Below are positions 15,602-24,641 of a DNA stretch of 64,000 bases, piece by piece. The translations under genes and the position numbers were made by a program. This stretch comes from Nocardiopsis algeriensis (GTDB taxonomy: Bacteria; Actinomycetota; Actinomycetes; Streptosporangiales; Streptosporangiaceae): positions 103,677 to 167,676 of the forward strand of contig NZ_JACHJO010000012.1 in NCBI RefSeq assembly GCF_014203695.1, written 5' to 3'. The notes beneath the pieces were generated by a model. That model did not search any database. It was not told the DNA's origin and saw only the letters and a program-made list of their open reading frames with translations. Numbering within the stretch: the first letter of the stretch is position 1; each line of letters opens with the position of its first letter.

Positions 15602-16692
15602 TCCGCGGACACCCCGGTGGCTCCTCCGGGACGCAGCAGCGGCATGACGGCCTCCCCGAACGCCGCGAGGTCGGCGTGGTAGTCGGGGAAGATCAGCATC
15701 AGGCCGTCGAGCTCGGCCGACTCGACGATCTCGCGGATGCGCCCGGCGACCGTCTCGGGGGAGCCGGTCGCGAAGGGCGCCTGGAAGGCCTCGTCCTCGG
15801 GACGCTCCGAGGTCAGGGACAGCGCCTTGTCCAGGGGCAGGCCCCAGGAGCGCTTCATGTTGACGAGGGCCTCGATGTCGGCGCCGCGGCCGTACCGCAG
15901 ACGCCGCTCCTCGGCCTTCTCGTCGGTCTCGTCCATGACCACGGTGAGCATCGAGTACGTGCGGATGCTCCGGCCCTGCTTCTCCGCCCGCTTCTTCACG
16001 TCGCGGCTGGCGTCGCGCAGGCCGGTCAGGGTCTCGGCGGTGAGGAACGAACCGTCGCAGTGCCGGGCCTGGAAGTTCAGCCCGGTGTCGGAGCGGCCGG
16101 CGCTGATGAGGGTCGGCATCGGCGACGGGTGCGGCAGCGACCGGCAGTCGTCCAGCTGGAAGTACTCGCCGTCGTGGGTCACCGAGGGCTCGGTCCACAG
16201 GCGCTTGAGGAGCGAGGTCCACTCCTCGGTGTACCGGTACCGGTCGGCGTGTGCGAGGTCCTCGCGCCACATGCCCATCTGGCGGAACTCGTCGGCGTAG
16301 GAGCCGACGACGATGTTCATCCCGGCCCGGCCGCCGCTGATCTCCTGCATCGTGGTGTACATCTTGGCCGCGATGGCCGGGTTGAACAGGTTGGTGTGGA
16401 TCGTCGCCCACACCTTGACCCGCTCGGTGGCCTCGGCCAGTCCCGACATCATCGTGATGGACTCGAGGGTGTGCTCCCAGTGGGCGGTGGTGCCTCCGTA
16501 GCCGCGCCACTTGCCCATGGACATGATGAAGTCGAGACCGTAGGACTCGGCGAGGACCGCCGCCTTGCGGTTGTACTCGTACGACGCCTCGGGGTGCGGG
16601 GCCGTCTCGGAGACGATCCAGCCGCCGCTGCCGATCGGCAGGAAGATCCCGTACTCGGTTTCGGCGGTGGGTGTCCCGCTCTGTGCTGACAA
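15598..16692 (-). CDS. RutA-like flavin-dependent monooxygenase (LLM class)
   Basis: This 364-residue luciferase-like monooxygenase is closest, among proteins I can recall, to pyrimidine monooxygenase RutA, which uses FMNH2 and oxygen to open the uracil ring. Shared RutA features are the N-terminal PIGSGGWIVS, LDFIMSMGKWRGYGG, ISGGRAGMNIV and DDCRSLPHPSPMPTLISAG. The start is TTG 16690-16692 (GAGGAA upstream). It sits between an ABC binding-protein gene and a RutB-like hydrolase on one transcript. RutC-F and RutG are missing from the locus, so the substrate may be a different pyrimidine or N-heterocycle. Family strong, substrate inferred. Confidence 0.85.
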   Translation of the reverse strand: MSAQSGTPTAETEYGIFLPIGSGGWIVSETAPHPEASYEYNRKAAVLAESYGLDFIMSMGKWRGYGGTTAHWEHTLESITMMSGLAEATERVKVWATIHTNLFNPAIAAKMYTTMQEISGGRAGMNIVVGSYADEFRQMGMWREDLAHADRYRYTEEWTSLLKRLWTEPSVTHDGEYFQLDDCRSLPHPSPMPTLISAGRSDTGLNFQARHCDGSFLTAETLTGLRDASRDVKKRAEKQGRSIRTYSMLTVVMDETDEKAEERRLRYGRGADIEALVNMKRSWGLPLDKALSLTSERPEDEAFQAPFATGSPETVAGRIREIVESAELDGLMLIFPDYHADLAAFGEAVMPLLRPGGATGVSAE

Positions 16693-16738
16693 CGTGGGTT
16701 CCTCGTTCGCTTCTGTGCTGTGTGGCTGGGGGGCAGGT

Positions 16739-17839
16739 CTATTCGTCGCTGGACCAGAGGACGTCGCCGGCCACGTGGACGGCCTCCAGGTAGCGCGGGT
16801 CGAAGAGGGGCTCCAGGTCGGGCACGCTCTCGAGGGCGCCGTTGTCCACGAGGTTCTGCACCTCGGCCTCGGTCAGGTTCAGGTCGATGTAGCCGTTGAT
16901 GGCGTCGTCGGGGGTGGAGGCCCGCACCAGCTCGCTCTCGGTGGCCCACACCTTCGCGTTGTGCTCGGCGTCGTAGGTGCCGCTCTCGTCCAGCTCGGCG
17001 GCGTAACCGACGCACTCCTCGGCGTTGCCCTCGCCCTGGCAGTAGTCCGAGGCCTTGGCCAGAGCCCGCAGGAAGTCCTCGACGACGGTCGGGTTCGCCT
17101 CGGCGAACTCGGGGCTGGTCGTCATGACGCCGAAGGAACCGACGACGCCGAACTCCTCGGGCAGCCACTCCTTGTACTCCTCGCCCATGGCGGCGAGCTG
17201 GTGCGGCTCGTTGGAGCGGAACGCGGTCAGGGCCTGGACCTCGTCCCGGGGCAGGATGCTCGGGTCGTAGCCGGCGTCGACCTGCTCGATCTTGTCGAGG
17301 TCGACGCCCTCGGAGATCAGCATCGCCTCCAGCGGAGCGGGGGTCATGCTCTGGTGGCCCATGATCTGGCCCTCGAGCTCCTTGAGGTCCTCGACCTCGG
17401 GGCTCGTGAGCAGGATGGAGATCGGGACGTGGCCGTAGGTGGCGATGCCGATGATGTTGTGGTCGGCCTCGGAGGCCTGGACGACCTCGGCCTCGTTGCT
17501 CAGCGCGGTGAAGTGCGCGGTGCCCGCCGACACCAGCTGCGCGTTGGCCATGACGTCGCCCGTGCCGCCCTGGATCTCCACGTCCAGGCAGACGGCGTCG
17601 AAGTAGCCGAGGCTCTCGGCGGCGAAGACCTCCAGCTGGGTCACCGACGCCTGGTAGAAGTAGCCGGAGATGTAGGTGAGCTTCCCGGCCTCCTCGTTGG
17701 CCGCGCAGCGCTCGTCGTCGATGACGGTGGCCACCGGGGTCTGGTCCCCTTCGGCGGTGCCGCCGCAGGCGGCGGTGAGCAGTACCGCGGCTGTGGCTGC
17801 CGCCGCACCCAGATGGCGGCGAGTGGTGGGGAAGGTCAT
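16739..17839 (-). CDS. NMT1/SsuA-type ABC transporter substrate-binding lipoprotein
   Basis: This 366-residue binding lipoprotein has signal peptide and lipobox LLTAACGG. The mature N-lobe ISGYFYQASVTQLEVFAAES and DVEIQGGTGDVMANAQLVSAG follow the NMT1/THI5-like pattern used for pyrimidines (HMP), nitrate, taurine and sulfonates. AAGGAA precedes ATG 17837-17839. It lies 33 bases after the permease gene and 46 bases before the RutA-like gene, so its ligand is probably the RutA-like enzyme's substrate. The N-terminal region carries extra cysteines (about C45, C80). Confidence 0.87.
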   Translation of the reverse strand: MTFPTTRRHLGAAAATAAVLLTAACGGTAEGDQTPVATVIDDERCAANEEAGKLTYISGYFYQASVTQLEVFAAESLGYFDAVCLDVEIQGGTGDVMANAQLVSAGTAHFTALSNEAEVVQASEADHNIIGIATYGHVPISILLTSPEVEDLKELEGQIMGHQSMTPAPLEAMLISEGVDLDKIEQVDAGYDPSILPRDEVQALTAFRSNEPHQLAAMGEEYKEWLPEEFGVVGSFGVMTTSPEFAEANPTVVEDFLRALAKASDYCQGEGNAEECVGYAAELDESGTYDAEHNAKVWATESELVRASTPDDAINGYIDLNLTEAEVQNLVDNGALESVPDLEPLFDPRYLEAVHVAGDVLWSSDE

Positions 17840-17872
17840 AAGGGGATTCCTTCGTGATGAGGGAGGGACGGT

Positions 17873-18727
17873 TCAGGACGAGGCGCGGCGCTGCGACTCG
17901 TGCCAGAAGAGAAGTCGGTGCTCGATCGCGGTGACGAGAGCGAGCAGGAGCACGCCCAGCGCGGCGAGGCAGAAGATCGCCGAGTAGACGAAGTCGAGGC
18001 GGGCGGTCGAGGCGGCGTTGCTGATCACCGTGCCGAGGCCTCCGGAGGACCCGGCGGTGACGAACTCGGCGACCACGGCGCCCACGATGGACAGGGGAAG
18101 GACCACTCGCAGCGCCGCGAGGGTGTAGGGGAGGCTGCTGGGGATCCTGAGCCGGAGGAGCACCTCGAGGCGGGAGGCGTGCAGTGTCTCGAAGACATGC
18201 AGGACCGGCGGAGGAACGGAGCGCAGCCCGGTGGCCACGTTGATCAGCACCGGGAAGAAGGTGATGATCGCGGTGACCACGACTTTGGGGGTCATGCCGA
18301 ACCCGAAGGCGACCACCAGCGGAGGCGCCAGCGCCACGACCGGTGTCACGTTCAGGACCACGGCGAACGGCATGAGGGCACGGCGGACGACGGGGATCTC
18401 CGACATCACCAGCGCGAGCACGAACGCGCTTCCCGCTCCGATGAGGGCACCGAGCAGGGCGATGCGGAGGGTCCGCCAGGCGTTCTCGAGGAAGACCAGG
18501 GGGCTGGTGACGAGCGCCGTGCCCACCTCACCCAGTTCGGGGAGGATGTAGGGGTGCTCCGCCGCGACCGCGGTCCAGGCGGCGCCGAGGAGGAGGAGCA
18601 CGGCGACGGCGGGCGTCCACGTGGCGGGGTGGAACGGGGAGCGGTTGCCCCGGCGCCGGGGACGGCGGGCCGGAGGTGCGGGACGCGAGGGGGCCGGCAC
18701 GGTCCTGGCAGGGGTCTGGGTGGTCAT
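17873..18727 (-). CDS. ABC transporter permease, SsuC/ThiX type
   Basis: This 284-residue BPD-type permease has a 35-residue Pro/Arg-rich N-terminus and about six helices. The ATPase-docking EAA-like loop reads TLHASRLEVLLRLRIPSSLP, typical of the nitrate/sulfonate/thiamine-precursor importer family. GGAAGG lies 6 bases before ATG 18725-18727. Spacing to the upstream ATPase gene is 15 bases. It forms the membrane channel for the adjacent NMT1-type binding protein. Confidence 0.9.
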   Translation of the reverse strand: MTTQTPARTVPAPSRPAPPARRPRRRGNRSPFHPATWTPAVAVLLLLGAAWTAVAAEHPYILPELGEVGTALVTSPLVFLENAWRTLRIALLGALIGAGSAFVLALVMSEIPVVRRALMPFAVVLNVTPVVALAPPLVVAFGFGMTPKVVVTAIITFFPVLINVATGLRSVPPPVLHVFETLHASRLEVLLRLRIPSSLPYTLAALRVVLPLSIVGAVVAEFVTAGSSGGLGTVISNAASTARLDFVYSAIFCLAALGVLLLALVTAIEHRLLFWHESQRRASS

Positions 18728-18742
18728 GTGGCTGCCTTCCGC

Positions 18743-19582
18743 TCAGAGCGCTACGAGGTCGTCGGGGGCGGCACCGGCCTGCCAGGCGGACTCGAGCGAG
18801 GCTCGGACCCGGTCCTCCATGGCGTGCATGCGCGGACTGTTGACCAGCGCGGTGTCCCGGGGGCGAGGGAGGTCGACCGGCAGGACCTCGTGGATGCGGC
18901 CCGGACGGGCGGACATGACGACGATCTCGTCGGAGAGGGTGACCGCCTCGCGCACCGAGTGGGTGACGAAGACGACCGTGGTCGCCATGCGCTCCCACAT
19001 GGCGAGAAGCTGGAGCTGGAGGGACTCGCGGGTGAACTCGTCGAGCGCGGAGAAGGGCTCGTCCATGAGGAGAACCTCGGGGCGCATGCCGAAGGCGCGG
19101 GCGATGGCGACGCGCTGCTGCTGACCGCCGGAGAGTTCGTGCGGGTACCGGTGGCCGAGCTCCCCGAGGCCGACCATGCGCAGCAGGTCGTCGGGGTCCT
19201 CGCCGCCCCGGCCCGCGCGGCGGTTGACCTTCTGGGGAAGCGCGATGTTGCGCCGGACGTTCTTCCAGGGCAGCAGGGCGGGGGTCTGCGGGACCAGACC
19301 GACGGCCTTGTTCGCGCACATGGCCTTGGGCGAGGTGCCGAAGACGGTGGCCTCACCGCTGTCGTAACCCTCCAGGCCGGCGATGACCCGGAGAAGGGTG
19401 GACTTGCCGCAACCGCTGGGACCGATGAGGCTCACGAAGTGCCTGCGGGGGATGTCGATGCTGACGCGGTCGAGCGCCGGCCGGCTGGGGTCCCCGCCGG
19501 CGTAGGTCTTGGTGAGGTCGCGTACCCGGATCAGGTCGCTTGCGGGGCGGCTCTCCCCGCTGTTGGTAGGGAAGGGTGTCAT
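18743..19582 (-). CDS. ABC transporter ATP-binding protein, SsuB/TauB type
   Basis: This 279-residue ATPase is the first gene of a five-gene minus-strand operon (ATPase, permease, binding protein, RutA-like, RutB-like). Walker A (GPSGCGKST), Q-loop (LVPQTPALLPW), signature (ELSGGQQQRVAIARA), Walker B (VLLMDEPFSALDEFT) and switch histidine (VFVTHSVREAV) are intact. ATG 19580-19582 has GAGGAG upstream; a further 12 residues of open frame above it have no ribosome site. Confidence 0.92.
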   Translation of the reverse strand: MTPFPTNSGESRPASDLIRVRDLTKTYAGGDPSRPALDRVSIDIPRRHFVSLIGPSGCGKSTLLRVIAGLEGYDSGEATVFGTSPKAMCANKAVGLVPQTPALLPWKNVRRNIALPQKVNRRAGRGGEDPDDLLRMVGLGELGHRYPHELSGGQQQRVAIARAFGMRPEVLLMDEPFSALDEFTRESLQLQLLAMWERMATTVVFVTHSVREAVTLSDEIVVMSARPGRIHEVLPVDLPRPRDTALVNSPRMHAMEDRVRASLESAWQAGAAPDDLVAL

Positions 19583-19879
19583 GCCCGCTCCTCGTCTTGT
19601 GTGAACGCATAATTGCACAGCGTGTTCATTGGAGGCATGTCTTCGGCCGGCACGGGGATCAGCCCGAGAGGCGCCGGAAAAGGGAACGGGAGACGCGGAA
19701 GCTCACCGCTCCGCGGGTGTGGAGTTCCACGGCAACACCCTCCAAGGATCAGTCCGTGGGCACCTTGCACCAGGGACAGTGGTGTGGAGAGCGGGTGGAA
19801 GACGTGTCGACGGCCCGCGGGAGTCTTGGGACGATGTGTGAAGTTAGGGGGCTTGGGTTAACCCGTCATGAAGGCTCCG
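19583..19879. other. upstream region of the importer/Rut-like operon
   Basis: No gene is seen. An imperfect inverted repeat TGAAC...GTTCA (19602-19606 and 19624-19628) with AT-rich centre lies 20-46 bases before the ATPase start and could be an operator. Confidence 0.3.
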
Positions 19880-20317
19880 TCACGTACCGATATCGAGCAT
19901 CCGCACGTTCTGGCCCTCGTCGACGAGTGCGACGGTGATCCCGTGGGAGGCGAGTGCACTTGGCAGCCAGGCACCGCGGCCGAAGAGCCTGGCGAGGGGT
20001 TCGCCGAGGACCAACAGCAGGCGTGCGTCGGGGAAGTGCGTGTCTCGCAGCCACGAGAGCTTGAAGGCGTCGGCGATCACCTTGTTGCGCTGCGCCGACT
20101 TCACCTGGCCCTGTACCGGTGAGCACTGGACCAGGAGCTTCGGAGGGTTGCCGTCGGCAGCGTCGACCCCGACCCTGGTGCCGTCGGCGAGAGTGAACTC
20201 TCGCGGCGTCAGGTCGATGCCGAGCTGTGCGGACAGTACGCGGGCCAGCTCGGAGTTGTCCGAGCGCGAGGGCCGGGCGAGGGTGTCCGTGGACGGTTGT
20301 GTCGCTGGTTCCCCCAT
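19880..20317 (-). CDS. hypothetical protein, 145 residues
   Basis: I do not recognise this protein. After a Ser/Thr-rich 30-residue head it has alternating strands and helices (EFTLADGTRVGVDAADGN, KLLVQCSPVQGQVKSAQRNK, ARLLLVLGEPLARLFGRGAW, HGITVALVDEGQNVRML). The pattern of a strand with Q/K residues followed by a helix and a further strand recalls PD-(D/E)xK nuclease-like or Rossmann-like folds, but no catalytic signature is certain. No signal peptide or membrane segment is seen. It is a single gene. Confidence 0.65.
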   Translation of the reverse strand: MGEPATQPSTDTLARPSRSDNSELARVLSAQLGIDLTPREFTLADGTRVGVDAADGNPPKLLVQCSPVQGQVKSAQRNKVIADAFKLSWLRDTHFPDARLLLVLGEPLARLFGRGAWLPSALASHGITVALVDEGQNVRMLDIGT

Positions 20318-20792
20318 GTCACCGAGACTTTAGTGCATATGTAGGGCGTTCGTGTCTGGTGAGCGCGGTGCACCTCTTGTTGCGGCCGTTCCGGTATGTC
20401 TTTACCTGGGCTTTGTCGGATCGAGGTGTGACCTTATTCACAGGTTTGAGGTGTGGGGGTGGCCGGAGGAGAAACCCCTACGGGGTAGGCGTTCCCGAGC
20501 CCCGGCCGCCGCGGCTGCCCGGGCGAGGCCCTGGTTCCGTCTTTTGCCTGTTCGGCGGGTATTTTGACCAGATCCCTGCTCAGGTATTTCGCAGGCGGAA
20601 CCGAGGAATTTCCTGGATCCGGGTCCGCGGGGAGTTGTCCGGAGAAGGGTGAAGGGACTTTCGGTCCTCTTTTTCGGGACTTGTGGCCAGGCCTCTGAGC
20701 TGCTTCAAGAGCTCGCAAAGCAGCGTGTCCGACCCGGAACGCCGGGTAGCAGGAGGCCAGCGGTGGAAGGGCCGCCGCGGAAAGGAACAGTC
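20318..20792. other. long intergenic region upstream of manganese catalase
   Basis: These 475 bases have lower GC than neighbouring genes and no convincing reading frame. They contain a sigma-B-like promoter (20725-20749) and a small hairpin around 20474-20486. AAAGGA just before 20793 is the ribosome site. Confidence 0.5.
20725..20749 (+). promoter_or_regulatory. candidate sigma-B-type promoter of the catalase operon
   Basis: The sequence GTGT, 15 bases, GGGTAG fits GNNT-N14-16-GGGTAY except for the last base, and ends 43 bases before the manganese catalase start. Stress control of this enzyme by sigma-B is common in related bacteria. Confidence 0.5.
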
Positions 20793-21707
20793 ATGTTCCG
20801 TCACACGAAGCACCTTCAGTTCGAAGCCAGACCCGAGGCACCCGACGCTCTCTTCGCCAAGAAGCTCCAAGAGCTCATCGGCGGCGCCTACGGGGAGATG
20901 ACCGTCACGATGCAGTACCTCTTCCAGGGGTGGAACTGCCGGATGGAGGGCAAGTACAAGGACCTCATCATGGACGTGGCCACCGAGGAGATCGGCCACG
21001 TCGAGATGCTCGCCACCATGGTCGCCCGCCTGCTGGAGGGGGCGCCCTCGGAAACCGTGGCCAAGGCCGTGAAGGACCCGGCCGTGGCCGCCGTCGTGGG
21101 CGGCATGGACCCCCAGCAGGCCATCGTCAGCGGTGGCGGCGCCACCCTGGCCGACTCCGTCGGAACGCCGTGGAACGGCAAGTACATCGTGGCCAGCGGC
21201 AACCTGCTCGCCGACTTCCGCGCGAACGTGGCGGCCGAGGCCCAGGGCAGGCTCCAGACCGCCCGCCTGTACAACATGACCGACGACCCCGGCGTCAAGG
21301 AGATGCTCAAGTTCAACCTGGCCAGGGACACCGTCCACCAGAACATGTGGCTGGCCGCGATCGAGGAGCTCCAGGAGGACGGCATCGAGGGCGAGATCGC
21401 CCCGACGGCCCTCTTCGACGAGGAGAACCAGGAGCACGCCAACACCATCTGGGGGCTCTCCGACGGCACCGAGGCCGCCCAGGGCCGGTGGGCGCACAGG
21501 CCCGCCCCGGACGGGCAGCACGAACTGCGCTACCTCGACCAGCCCGACCCGCTCGGCGGCCCGGCCTCGGCCCCGCCGCCCGACCCGAAGCTGTACGGCA
21601 GCGTCGACGGCAGGATCGGTGAGGGATCGGTCCAGGGCCCGTCCAAGGCCACCAAGCCGGCCAAAGGAGAAGGGATGATGGGCAAGATCAAGGACGCCCT
21701 GGACTAG
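20793..21707 (+). CDS. manganese catalase
   Basis: This 304-residue dimanganese (non-haem) catalase converts hydrogen peroxide to water and oxygen. The four-helix-bundle metal ligands are visible: a first Glu in IGGAYGEMTVTMQYL, E and H in MDVATEEIGHVEMLATM, E in NVAAEAQGRLQTA, and E/H in the ARDTVHQNMWLAAIEEL helix. The C-terminal part is Pro/Gly-rich and ends in a lysine-rich tail with KGEGMMGKIKDALD. ATG 20793 is preceded by AAAGGA. A DUF2071 gene follows 23 bases later. It is probably part of the general stress response. Confidence 0.95.
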   Translation: MFRHTKHLQFEARPEAPDALFAKKLQELIGGAYGEMTVTMQYLFQGWNCRMEGKYKDLIMDVATEEIGHVEMLATMVARLLEGAPSETVAKAVKDPAVAAVVGGMDPQQAIVSGGGATLADSVGTPWNGKYIVASGNLLADFRANVAAEAQGRLQTARLYNMTDDPGVKEMLKFNLARDTVHQNMWLAAIEELQEDGIEGEIAPTALFDEENQEHANTIWGLSDGTEAAQGRWAHRPAPDGQHELRYLDQPDPLGGPASAPPPDPKLYGSVDGRIGEGSVQGPSKATKPAKGEGMMGKIKDALD

Positions 21708-21730
21708 GGGACAGGGGCGGGAGGAGCGGT

Positions 21731-22495
21731 ATGAGGGTGCACCGGCTGTGGCGGTCCGAGGAACCGGGTGACACGGCCCCTGCCCCTCCGCTGCCGGGCC
21801 CCGCCCTGATGCACCAGTCCTGGCGCGACGTCCTCTTCGTCCACTGGCCGGTGGACCCCGAGGACGTCGCGCCGCTCCTGCCTCCGCACACCCGCCCGGA
21901 CACGCTGGACGGCGCCGCCCACGTCGGCCTGGTCGCCTTCCACGTCCCCGGCACCCGTGTCGCCGGGGTGCTTCCCGCGGGCTCCTTCGACGAGGTCAAC
22001 GTCCGGGTCTACGCGGTCGACGGCCACGGGCGCCGCAGCACCGTCTTCCTGACCATGGACGTCAGCTCCGCCCACATCGCCGCCGCCGGCCGAGCGATCG
22101 CGGGTGTGCCCTACCTGTGGGCCGACGTCTCCCTCCGCCAGGGGCCCGAGCGGCACGCGGGGGCGGTGCGCCGCCGCCTTCCGGCCGGCGCGGCCGCGCG
22201 GTGGTCCTTCAGAGTGGGGGAGCGGCTGGAGGAGACCCCGCCCCTGGAGGAGTTCCTCACCGCGCGCTGGGGCCTGCACGTCCGCCACCTGGGCGCCACG
22301 CTGTGGATCCGCAACCGCCACCGCCCGTGGCCGCTGTACCGGGCGGAACTGCTGCACTACGAGGGGAATCTGCTCCGGAGCGCGGGGCTGAGCCCCCTCA
22401 CGGAGGAGCCGCTGTCCGTCCTGTGGTCCCCGGGCACCGAGACGGGCTTCACCCCCTCCACGGTTCCCGCCCCCGCAGGAGGGGAGGGGCCCTGA
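21731..22495 (+). CDS. DUF2071 (YqjF-like) protein
   Basis: This 254-residue member of the DUF2071/YqjF family has an acetoacetate-decarboxylase-like barrel fold; its biochemical function is unknown. Family segments include MHQSWRDVLFVHWPVDPEDV near the start, FDEVNVRVYA, VFLTMDVSSAHIAAAGRAI and GVPYLWADVS. GGGAGGAG precedes ATG 21731. The gene lies 23 bases behind the manganese catalase and is probably cotranscribed, which hints at a stress-related role. Confidence 0.88.
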   Translation: MRVHRLWRSEEPGDTAPAPPLPGPALMHQSWRDVLFVHWPVDPEDVAPLLPPHTRPDTLDGAAHVGLVAFHVPGTRVAGVLPAGSFDEVNVRVYAVDGHGRRSTVFLTMDVSSAHIAAAGRAIAGVPYLWADVSLRQGPERHAGAVRRRLPAGAAARWSFRVGERLEETPPLEEFLTARWGLHVRHLGATLWIRNRHRPWPLYRAELLHYEGNLLRSAGLSPLTEEPLSVLWSPGTETGFTPSTVPAPAGGEGP

Positions 22496-22553
22496 GGGCT
22501 GCGCTCCGCTCGGCGCCCACGGGTACCGGACACCGGCGCAGCACGGCACCCGG

Positions 22554-24641
22554 CTATGCGGCGGCCGATGTCTCGCGAACGATGCGGTGATGGAAGAGGG
22601 CCAGCACCGCCAACATCAGCCCCAAGCCCGACACGGAGATCCCCGCTGCCATGAAGGGCTCCAGGACCACGGCCCGCACGGCGATGCCACTCGGAACCGC
22701 CGTTGGCGAGGTCTCGAAGAACGCCAGGTTGCCCATCGTGTTCCACCCGGCCCACCCGACGAAGGAGACGGCGAGCGCCGCTTCCAGCGCCACCAGCGAC
22801 CGGTGTGTGGACAGGAAACGCCAACCGTGGAGGTGCCGGGCCAGGACCCGTTGGCCGTGTGCCCGGGCATACACGACGCACACGGTGACTCCGGTGACGA
22901 GGAGGACGCAGAACGCGGCGACGAGGGTCGCTGCTTCCATGCGGACCTGGGCGGAGATCTCCCGGTACCCGTCGGCGGCGGCCAGTGCCACCGGTTGGAC
23001 GCTGTCGACGTAGGCAGGCAGTGCCTGATCCTCCACGGCCTGGACGGCCCCTTCCCGGTCGAGGAGAAGAGCCGCACCCATGGTGGCGTAGGAGTGGTAG
23101 TGGACGAAGGGATGCAGAGCCGCGGAACCGTTGGGTACGGCGACCACCACGGGATCCTGGGCGAAGGGCACCCCGCTCTGGGTCCCCAGAGGTGTGGCGC
23201 CATAGGTGAACAGCCGCTGCCCGGTTTGGCTGGGTGCCGTCTCCACCCGGATACGCGGGGGCACGCCGCTGTCCGCCTCCCAGGACTCACGCAGCCACAG
23301 TCCTACCTCCTCCTCGAGGACGTCGGCCAGGTCGGCGTGGACCTCGGGGACCAGGACGCGCACCTCGCCGCCGTCGGAGGAGGGGCCGTACGGACTTCCC
23401 CCGGCGTCCAGGACAGGATGCCTTCGCAGGTACGTGTCGTTGACGACGATCAGAAGCAGGTCCTCGGGTACGGCCGTCGGACCCAGGACGGAACCGCTCT
23501 CACCGGGAGCCGCGAGGAGAAGCTGCCCGTGCGCGTCGAGAGCGCGGAGCGACTCGCCGAACGCCCGCGTGGTCTCCTGCTCCTGCAGTTCGTCCACCGA
23601 CTCGGAGAAGTGGAACCGGGAGATGTCACCGGCCTCGGTGAAGGCTTCATGAGCCTGACCCCGGCCATGGAGAAGCTGAAGGCTCAGCGCCAGGTTCGCC
23701 GTCAGCCCGAGAACGAGGACCAGGGCCGGAACCCGGACGGCGTAGGTGGAGACAACGGCCGAACGCACGGCCAGCCGGCCCTTGAGAGCCGGAAGGATGC
23801 CGGTGGCGTGCACCAGGGCCAGCGCGGCGACATGTGCGGCGATCCCCGCGGTGCTGAACACCGAGAGATAGAACAAGGACACCTCGAGAAGCAGCCCCCA
23901 GCGAGGCAGAGCCCCGTGGGTATGCAGGAGCCCCGCCATGACCAGCGCGATGGTCACGGCGGCGGCCGACCAGTACGGTGCCAGCTTCCCCAGATCACGC
24001 AGAAGGATGCGGGACGGCGGTACGCCGTGCAACCGCAGGACGGCGTAGGAGCGGGCGCCGAGCAGCACGCTGGTGGCGATACCGGCCACTCCGCACAGGA
24101 GGGCGACGGTGAAGGCGTCGAACAGGGTGGCGTCCCGGACGACCTCGAACCACTCGACCGTCCGGTACTCCGGAGCGATCTGGCCGTCCAGCCCGTACAC
24201 GGACAGGGCGTCGAGGAAGGCCGTCGCGTGGGCTTCCTCGCCGAAGAGGTGGTAGGTACCGCGCGGATCCAGGTCAGCGGCCTCGTGCCACGGGTGAACC
24301 TCGGTCCGATGGTCCAGGGAGAGGCCGGGATAGCCTTCGCCGAGCCAGGAGGCGCCGGGCTGTTCGGGGTTTCCCACGACCATGTGGAGGTGGCGCAGGC
24401 CTCCTGGATCGCGCACGTCGGCGGTTTCCAGAGCGATGTTCACCCGGTGTTCCGCGGCGAAGGACGCGATCGCCTCCGAGATCCCGTCCTGCCCGGCCGA
24501 TGTGCTGTCGCCCCGCACCTGCACGAGCGTCGCCCCCGGATCCGGTGTGGCCTCCAGCAGCTCTCTGGAAACCAAGAAGGAAAAGAGTGCGGAGAGCACG
24601 AGAAAGGCCGTGTGTGCGAGGGCGATACCGCGGATCGGCAT
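22554..24641 (-). CDS. DUF1430-type bacteriocin-associated integral membrane protein (FtsX-like), orphan
   Basis: This is a large membrane protein of about 695 residues. One helix lies at the N-terminus (GIALAHTAFLVLSALFSFLV), a 190-residue extracellular domain follows, then three helices, a second 250-residue outer domain and four C-terminal helices. The layout resembles the bacteriocin-associated/immunity membrane family (DUF1430) that pairs with an ABC ATPase, often beside lactococcin-972-like peptides. No ATPase or peptide gene is next to it here. I chose ATG 24639-24641, just before helix 1 with GGAAGAA upstream; in-frame ATGs at 24722 and 24770 are alternatives without good sites. Family assignment is from layout and memory. 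Confidence 0.7.
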   Translation of the reverse strand: MPIRGIALAHTAFLVLSALFSFLVSRELLEATPDPGATLVQVRGDSTSAGQDGISEAIASFAAEHRVNIALETADVRDPGGLRHLHMVVGNPEQPGASWLGEGYPGLSLDHRTEVHPWHEAADLDPRGTYHLFGEEAHATAFLDALSVYGLDGQIAPEYRTVEWFEVVRDATLFDAFTVALLCGVAGIATSVLLGARSYAVLRLHGVPPSRILLRDLGKLAPYWSAAAVTIALVMAGLLHTHGALPRWGLLLEVSLFYLSVFSTAGIAAHVAALALVHATGILPALKGRLAVRSAVVSTYAVRVPALVLVLGLTANLALSLQLLHGRGQAHEAFTEAGDISRFHFSESVDELQEQETTRAFGESLRALDAHGQLLLAAPGESGSVLGPTAVPEDLLLIVVNDTYLRRHPVLDAGGSPYGPSSDGGEVRVLVPEVHADLADVLEEEVGLWLRESWEADSGVPPRIRVETAPSQTGQRLFTYGATPLGTQSGVPFAQDPVVVAVPNGSAALHPFVHYHSYATMGAALLLDREGAVQAVEDQALPAYVDSVQPVALAAADGYREISAQVRMEAATLVAAFCVLLVTGVTVCVVYARAHGQRVLARHLHGWRFLSTHRSLVALEAALAVSFVGWAGWNTMGNLAFFETSPTAVPSGIAVRAVVLEPFMAAGISVSGLGLMLAVLALFHHRIVRETSAAA

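Noticed and set aside
19583..19879. TPP riboswitch ahead of the NMT1-type importer
   Set aside because: The CUGAGA and ACCUGA core motifs are not present.
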